64,000 nt of DNA, from NCBI GenBank assembly GCA_900312665.1, contig ONZQ02000002.1, forward strand, positions 124,001-188,000. Reading direction: 5' to 3'. The DNA comes from Cephalotrichum gorgonifer. Its lineage: Eukaryota; Ascomycota; Sordariomycetes; Microascales; Microascaceae. Of the stretch, positions 58,270 to 64,000 are shown in pieces. The notes beneath the pieces are model-generated. The model searched no databases, was not told the DNA's origin, and saw only the letters and a list, made by a program, of their open reading frames with translations. Positions within the stretch are counted from its first letter, which is position 1, and every line of letters begins with the position of its first letter. The position numbers were made by a program, and so were the translations under genes.

Positions 58270-60254
58270 TTAGGTATTTCCCTCGCCATTAGCCGTCGGC
58301 TTCTTCATCCAGGAAAACGCCGACGCGCCCCCAACAGGATTCACCGACCGCGGTAGGCCCGGCGGGCGCGCGTCTTTCAACGTTTGTTGCCCCTGTCCTG
58401 GAGACACCTTCTCCCCGATGCTGGATACGCTCGCGGTGCGCTTCGAATCCCACCGGCCCGTGCCCGGGCTCGGGCCCGGCTCGCCCGCACCGCTCCTCCG
58501 CCCCGTCTCCCCGCTGCCCCGCGGCGGCTCGTACGAGGGGCCAGTCCTGGCCGACGAACTTGACTTGAGGGGCTTCAGGACCTTCATGTTGCGGCCCCGT
58601 GTGCCCGTAACCGCTGGCTGGTACCCGCTCAGGAGTCCACCCTCGCGCTGGCCCGCCTCGGTTCCGTTGGTCGCTCCATGCCGCCAGGAACCCCATATAC
58701 CCGAAGAAGTGTCCCGGCGAGCTTCTGGAGCCCCGTCCGTCCCGTTGGTTGATGCTGCTATCTCTCTACCGCCGTCGCTTCCTTCGGACCTGGGTGCCTC
58801 CTTTGCACGGATGTCGTGGCCGCTTTCACTGCCGGGATGAGGGGACTGCATCGAGGAGGGTAAAGCTTTGTTTGACAGAGGCACGCTGGTAGTTGGTGAG
58901 GACGGATGGTCGTTGAACGAAACCTCGCTTCCATGCTGCCCGTCGGGGGCAACAATACCATCCAGATCACCACGTCTATTGCTTGTAGTCGCGGCGGTCT
59001 CAGGGACATCCACCCCCTTGTGGTCGCACAATACAAACGGTGCGGCAGCAGCATTGAGTTTCAGCTTCTCGGCATAGAGATTGATCGTGCAGATGTGCTT
59101 GAAGGCGTTCTCGTCCTCGGGCCGCACAAACGGAACAGTGAGCTTGCTCCGGTCATCCCCGTACAGAACGACATGGTTTCTGGAAAGGAGCACATCGGCC
59201 GAGTGCGCCCGCAGAGCATCGCTCCCCAGGAAAATGCGGACACCCTTCGAGTCGGGTGTCTCACCCTGGTCCTTGCCCATGACTTCAAAGGTGACTGTCA
59301 TGCTGGGAATGTGGATCTCGTGGGATGGACTCCTGGAACGCGTCGATTGCTGTGTCACGATAGCCTCTGCCAGGTAAACCGGCAGCGTAATGCGTTCCAC
59401 TCCGTCAAAGTCAGTCTCGATATCCTCGGTAATATCGAGCGCCCTGAGAAGAGAATACTCAACGGTCGACCTCCGGGAGCCGGTGCAGACATCCGCATAA
59501 AGCAGTGCATCATGAACGAACTTGGTCGTTAGCCAACATCGGATGATGGATGGAACAGACCCCAGCAGGGAAAGACTCGGAGGTGGCTCGGGAATGCTTA
59601 GGGGCAAGTCGTCATCACGGTCACCGACAAAGCTTGTATCTCCGCCAATGCTGCTGGCGCGTCCCACTGACGGTGCCGAGTGGACCGAGTGGACCGAATG
59701 GACCGAGTGGACTGAGTGTCCGGCGGAGCTGTGTCGGCCGTCAGACTTGTGTGAAAACGACCGCTCCATCGACAGTCCACTACCGGGACGGACAAACTCG
59801 CCCGAGTGTCGAGTACTCTGGCCTCCCCAGCCGGAGCCGTGGATGGCGCTCTCGTCAAACCGAACGCTATTGGCACGGGATGCCGCGCCCCGGCGCACGG
59901 GTTCTTCCTCGGCAGGGGGCAGGTGTAGCGAGCTCATCAGATCATTCCCATATTCGTCCAGGTCGTCGTCGTCGGGGGGCATGGAGATAGGACCTGCAAA
60001 GGATGAGGGAAATCCCAGATTAGCAAGGGTCTGTAGAATGTGGCCACTAGGATCATGAACATACCGTGCTGAGGTGTGGTTGCCAGGACACCGGGGAAGG
60101 GCGACCAGGCAGCCTTGATGGCGGCATCGTCGGCTTGCCGCCTCTCCAATCGCAAGAGCCTTTCCGCATGGTTTCCCTGGGCTAGTTGGAGCTGCTTCAG
60201 GTTCATATGAATGCTGTGAAGGTCGTCTCGCGAAGCCACGAACCGAGAATCCAT
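58270..60254 (-). CDS. Conserved fungal protein often auto-named 'ubiquitin carboxyl-terminal hydrolase 19'
   Basis: Model: complement(join(58270..59993, 60065..60254)), 637 aa. The N-terminus MDSRFVASRDDLHSIHMNLK begins a predicted coiled coil with heptad-like Leu spacing (about 10-45), joined across a 71-nt intron at TPQHG/PISMPP. A Ser-rich region contains a His-Ser-Val repeat (about 157-170). A conserved globular part (about 209-385) includes SIIRCWLTTKFVHDALLYAD, LDITEDIETDFDGVERITLP, VRIFLGSD and HICTINLYAEKLK. The remainder is low-complexity and ends GGASAFSWMKKPTANGEG. From memory, orthologues carry the ubiquitin-hydrolase name, but I see no USP Cys or His box, so I would not claim that activity. 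An alternative, unspliced frame starting at 60426 runs into the same C-terminal frame. Confidence 0.82.
59676..59720 (-). repeat. Five-copy 9-bp coding minisatellite (His-Ser-Val)
   Basis: Five 9-bp units, read on the plus strand as CCGAGTGGA with one or two substitutions each, encode HSV repeats in the protein at 58270-60254. Near-identity at the DNA level suggests copy-number variation between strains. Confidence 0.88.
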
Positions 60255-61479
60255 ACCTCGGGGGACAGATGCAGTTGAATGCTGGCGCGGGGTAGACTAG
60301 GTTCGAGCGGTGTCGGCTGAGGTTTCGGATCGGATCAAGAAGTGGGTGATCCCAAAGGGGAATATCAAGCCTTACGGGGACCACCTCGCGCGCCACATCG
60401 CACGAGAAAGACCTCGAGGTCTTCAACGACGACCCCCGACCCTGTCCTGATGAGAGCTTTTCTTCCGTTTCAACTCCCTATTCGATGGGGCTGGGTGCCT
60501 GGGGTTGTCCGCTCGAGCGAGGACGACGGCGATGGTGCGATGGACGGAGGGGTTGGGCTTGGGGGCAGGCTCCTGCTGATCGAAGGTGGATGCTAGGCAG
60601 CGGCGGTTACAGGGCGTGGTGTGGTGTGCGGTTCGCTATGGAACGGTAGAGTGAATCGTCGATATGGCGCCAAATTGTCTTGTAGACAGACACGGGGGAG
60701 ACAGGCACTTCGGTTTGTTGGTTCTACGGACGGGGTAGGTACCGATGCGATAAGATGAGGCGATCACAGGCAATGGAGGTAGACAGGGCTGACACAAGTC
60801 CCAACGAAGCTGATGCTGTCACTGGAAAATAAAGCCTGGCGAAATATTCGTGGCGCTGGAAAATGGAGGGTGATCAAGGCGTCTAATGTTCCAAGGAGGC
60901 TGGAGTCGGGTTGTCTCTGTGTGTTTGAGGGGGGTGCGCGATCGTGCACAAGGGAACAGCTAGTAGTGATGTCGGTCGGGTGTGTGGAGAACGGTCTCTG
61001 CCGAGCGGGAGTGTAAGCCTGCAGTTGGGGAGGGTACAGCCGAGATCGAGAGGGAGATGTGAAAGTTGATTGAAAAGTTGATGCTCGAGATCAGGGATGT
61101 AGCAACGTGGAAAGGGTCGGCAATCGACCAAGCGTAGAAGTGGAAGGAGCTCTTGGTGTTGACCAGACAGGTCGGTCGTCGTTTCCTGGTTCGCGGATTG
61201 GGCCGGGTATGAGTGGCTGATGACGGGCAGGCAGGAAGGCAAGGTGGGTATTCAGTGGAAGGAAGGTGGGTGGGCGGCCTAGAATGCTCTGCTGACAAAG
61301 AAACCGCCACCACACCGAGGTCAAGGGTCAAGGGGTAACCGAGACAAGTTAAATGAGATGAAAGCCAAGTTTTGTTCCGAGTTCACCGTGCAGGGGCCAT
61401 CGGACATCCCACCTACTCGTGTCTACTTGTATGTAGGTCGTTAACCACTAGCAACATGCCCATGTCAATCCCCTCGCTT
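60255..61479. other. Spacer between two minus-strand genes
   Basis: About 1.2 kb holding the promoter and leader of the gene ending at 60254 and the 3' region of the IAH1-like gene. The open frame upstream of 60254 on the minus strand (to 60426) is the alternative N-terminus noted for that gene. No other coding feature recognised. Confidence 0.5.
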
Positions 61480-62380
61480 TCAGGGATTAACCACCTTCCA
61501 GTCGGGAAACAAATATTGACGCTTTCTATCCTCATCCGATGCACTCGCCCATTCATCCTCCACAAGCGGCACCACCAAGTTGTAAAACACGCGATATGCC
61601 TCCCCAGTCATGTGTAAGCCGTCGTATAGTAGATCTTTAAGCCCGCCCTGCTGCCCGCACTTAGGCGTCCCCAGCTTCGGCCCGCTCGCGTCAAACCCGG
61701 GCGTCAGCTCCACGGCCTTGTCCATCAGGGCCTGGTACAGATCCACCAGCCCCACGCCCTTCTCTTTAGCTACCTTCCGCGCCGTCTCCGAGTATTCCGC
61801 GGCGACGCTCGCATCGCGAAAGGGCTCCTCGTCACCTTGGTCCCTACCGCGCCGTGTAGTGTGGATCTCGTCCAGGGGAGGCGGCGTTACGATGAAGATC
61901 TTGGGTTTGTGGCTCGTGATGTTGGCGTGCGTGACGATCTTTTTGAGGTTCTCTTCGTACGTGGCTAGCGGGACATGCTGTTTAGTCCACGGTAGTTTTA
62001 AAACCGCATCGTTGGCGCCGAGTAGGATGAACTGCGGGGTCTGTTAGAAAGAGGCACTCGAAGGGCCAAGGCGTGGGGTTTCTCACAATGTATTCGATCC
62101 TGGGGGTGGACTCCGAGGCGGGCGGGATGATTTGCGGCAGGTACTCCAGGGCGTTGGAGCTGGTCCATCCCGAGAGGCCACGGTTGATTACGTCGTATCT
62201 TCGATTATAGCGACTCTGCAGCGTGCCCTGGAACGAATAGCCATCATCGCTAGCAGCCGCACCCTGGAAAAGGCTATCTCCAAAGAGCACTATCTGCGGA
62301 TAAAGTTTCTAAACACCCCGTCCGGGCAGTCAGCAGCCCCTCTCTCTGCCGCGAAGGTATGCAGTACTTACTACAGACAT
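61480..62380 (-). CDS. GDSL/SGNH esterase, isoamyl acetate-hydrolysing type
   Basis: Model: complement(join(61480..62040, 62087..62308, 62372..62380)), 263 aa. The SGNH blocks are clear: LFGDSLFQ with nucleophile Ser15, RGLSGW with Gly47, FILLGANDAV with Asn87, and DGLHMTGEAY with Asp217 and His220. Overall length and motif spacing match yeast Iah1, which hydrolyses acetate esters such as isoamyl acetate in the cytosol. The true substrate here is unknown. The first coding exon is only 9 nt (Met-Ser-Val), spliced to KLYPQIVLFGDS. That acceptor (GTTTAG) was chosen over a nearer CGCAG because it keeps the YPQ residues typical of the family. The second intron is just 46 nt. Confidence 0.9.
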
Positions 62381-63140
62381 GGCAGGCTGTCGTTGTAGTA
62401 CAAGGGATGCTTTGGCGATGTCGGCGGGGTATTGCACGTGCAGGTACCTCGGGCTCGAGGCTTAGATGGCGATGTACGAGAGCGAGCACGAGACCGAGAA
62501 CGAGAACTATCTCGAGTATATCGTGCGAGTGAGGGCAGTTAAATACATATTAAGAGGAGCTATTTGTTGGAACGCAAATGCGCCGGCAGTCGGAGTGCAA
62601 ATGAGCCGGAATGGGAAGGTGGGACGGTGGGGGCTGGTAGTGGGGGTCATGGTACAATGATTTACATCAAAAGTGTACAATGAACGTGCTGCGGGGTTCA
62701 TGTTTGCGGGCTGTGGGGTGCTTACTCGTACAGACGAGTCAGATAATTATTACACTTACATTCCTCTCGCCATGACATGTACAATCAACACCTCGGATGC
62801 GAACATTCTACTGCAGGCTTTGCAGATATCCCTCCCATGAACAGCCCCATCTCATTCAACCCTTGGCTGCCCATGAGGGTATATTCCTAGACGGAAGCTG
62901 AAAGTGCCTGTGCCTCTAGGTAGTACAGTATATAGGAACAGCTCCAAGGCACACGCAAGGCACACGAACAGGCGAACACATGTCGGGGTCATTACTATAA
63001 ATCAATAGCATTTCCTCTCATAAATCAGCTAATTCCTATAAAGGAGAAGAAGATCAAGGCTCTCGTTCCCGTCGTCCTCGTATCGTACCACACCATGACA
63101 TAGTTCCATGCTTGAGTTGTAGGAGGGTGGATGGAGGCTC
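62381..63140. other. Upstream region of the IAH1-like gene
   Basis: A 760-bp spacer with no coding region recognised. It presumably contains the IAH1-like promoter and the 3' end of the gene to the right. Confidence 0.5.
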
Positions 63141-63809
63141 TCAACTGCAATATTTGGCGGCATACGTATTGTCAAGTATGATGAGCTTCAGGGTCGGGTA
63201 ACTGGAGGCAGGGTAGTCCATCTTCGAGTAGTTACTCGTCCTAGTCTCTACGAGAATGTTGTTCCCGTCGTTCACCCAATCCTTGAGGGTGGTAGGGTGT
63301 AGAGGCCAGCCTATTGCAATCCTCTGCCCCGTGAACCTATACATACGGATATATCAGAAATAAATACCACTTTGATACAACTACATCATAATAGGGCAGC
63401 TAGCTTACCCTGTGGGCGATGGAAAATGCAATTGGATTTGTGTGTGTCTACCCCTCGAGGTAGCCCTCGGAACTCGCTGTACTCTGCTTATTATTATCGT
63501 TTGACCCTGAGATTTCGGTCATCTGCAAAATTAAGCTTCCCGCGGCTGGCACCCCGTATATACACTTGACTCGAGTCTGCATCAGATAGGGTTGGGTGCC
63601 TAATATAAGATAGACAATATATTGTAACTTACTACGACGTCACCCAGTTCTCCGTTGTCAACCGGCGTCGGGAAAGGTCGGACGAGGTCTCCCGTACAAT
63701 CGATTCCCCTACATCTTTGGAATTCTTGGAGTTCTTGACAGCTTTCGAAGGGGACCAGGCCATGGTCAATGATAGATCTGACTGTCCTATATCGTAGATC
63801 CGTCCCATG
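63141..63809 (-). pseudogene. Unidentified gene, partial and possibly broken, at the window edge
   Basis: Best model: complement(join(63141..63336, 63452..63576, 63633..63809)), continuing upstream toward or past the window end. The terminal exon encodes FTGQRIAIGWP, DWVNDGNNILVETRT and a tail ending NTYAAKYCS. The middle exon encodes TRVKCIYGVPAAGSLILQ and ends GYLEG. The upstream exon has several Cys (FESCQELQEF, CRGIDCTGD). Phases agree at both junctions. The middle exon needs the weak donor GTAGAC; a better donor GTAAGC (63402-63407) lies further on but would include a stop codon. In the upstream exon a TAA at 63810-63812 interrupts a frame that is otherwise open up to about 63890. I do not recognise the family. 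It could be a secreted protein, a pseudogene, or a gene whose exon structure I have misread. Confidence 0.35.
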
Positions 63810-64000
63810 TTACATTCGGGTCTCCCATGTGAGTATCACAGCGAGATCCAATGGTGTTTTCAGCTCCCAGGCGAGAAAACCTCGGTATTCCTAGAGCAAT
63901 GCAGATCCCAGTGTCGTAGGCTCGGTCCCAACTTGTCGAGTCAGCGACATTGATAGGATAACTGCCAGCTATTATTACATGCAGCTTCGGATACAGTGGT

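Overview
This is a 64 kb piece of a filamentous ascomycete chromosome, most likely from a Sordariomycete. Genes carry short spliceosomal introns (mostly 46-330 nt, GTRNGT...YAG, CTAAC/CTGAC branch points). The recognisable proteins are fungal orthologues: Leu2, Pob3, Arp8, Utp10, a fused Thi6 and a Rua1-type regulator. There is no operon structure, and I see no transposon with intact coding, no tRNA or rRNA gene and no CRISPR array.

Layout. Positions 1-7.5 kb hold no supportable gene. A large Ser/Pro-rich protein of unknown function (7.5-10.2 kb, +) is followed by a 4 kb gap. A same-strand cluster then runs from 14.3 to 24.1 kb: a PHD-finger protein, 3-isopropylmalate dehydrogenase (LEU2), an EVE-domain protein (THYN1-like) and the FACT subunit POB3. 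A Rua1-domain transcription factor (25.5-28.0 kb, -) converges on POB3 and has a long, uORF-rich leader. About 9 kb without a supportable gene follows (28-37.1 kb). Next come a small Pro/Gln-rich protein (-) divergent from ARP8 (+), an MFS transporter (+) and an Stm1/SERBP1-like ribosome-binding protein (+). The latter converges with UTP10 (-, 1796 aa). Past a divergent promoter lie the bifunctional thiamine enzyme THI6 (+), an isochorismatase-family hydrolase (+), a conserved fungal protein often auto-named 'ubiquitin carboxyl-terminal hydrolase 19' (-), an IAH1-like GDSL esterase (-) and, at the right edge, an unidentified and possibly broken gene (-).

Functional themes are housekeeping: chromatin (Pob3, Arp8, PHD protein), ribosome biogenesis and storage (Utp10, Stm1-like), and leucine and thiamine biosynthesis. 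I do not see a metabolic or defence cluster. Exon coordinates were assembled by hand from splice signals plus protein continuity, so they are models. The PHD gene in particular extends about 200 codons upstream of its first long ATG frame, through an exon with no start codon.

The most unusual non-genic signal is a family of TAC-centred hexamers (TACGAG/TACAAG and reverse complements, often with TACGGAGTAC). It is scattered through nearly every intergenic gap and rare in the exons. I found no clearly new biological system. The best leads are this motif family, the cryptic PHD N-terminus, the broken or tiny-intron gene at the right edge, and several very small coding exons.
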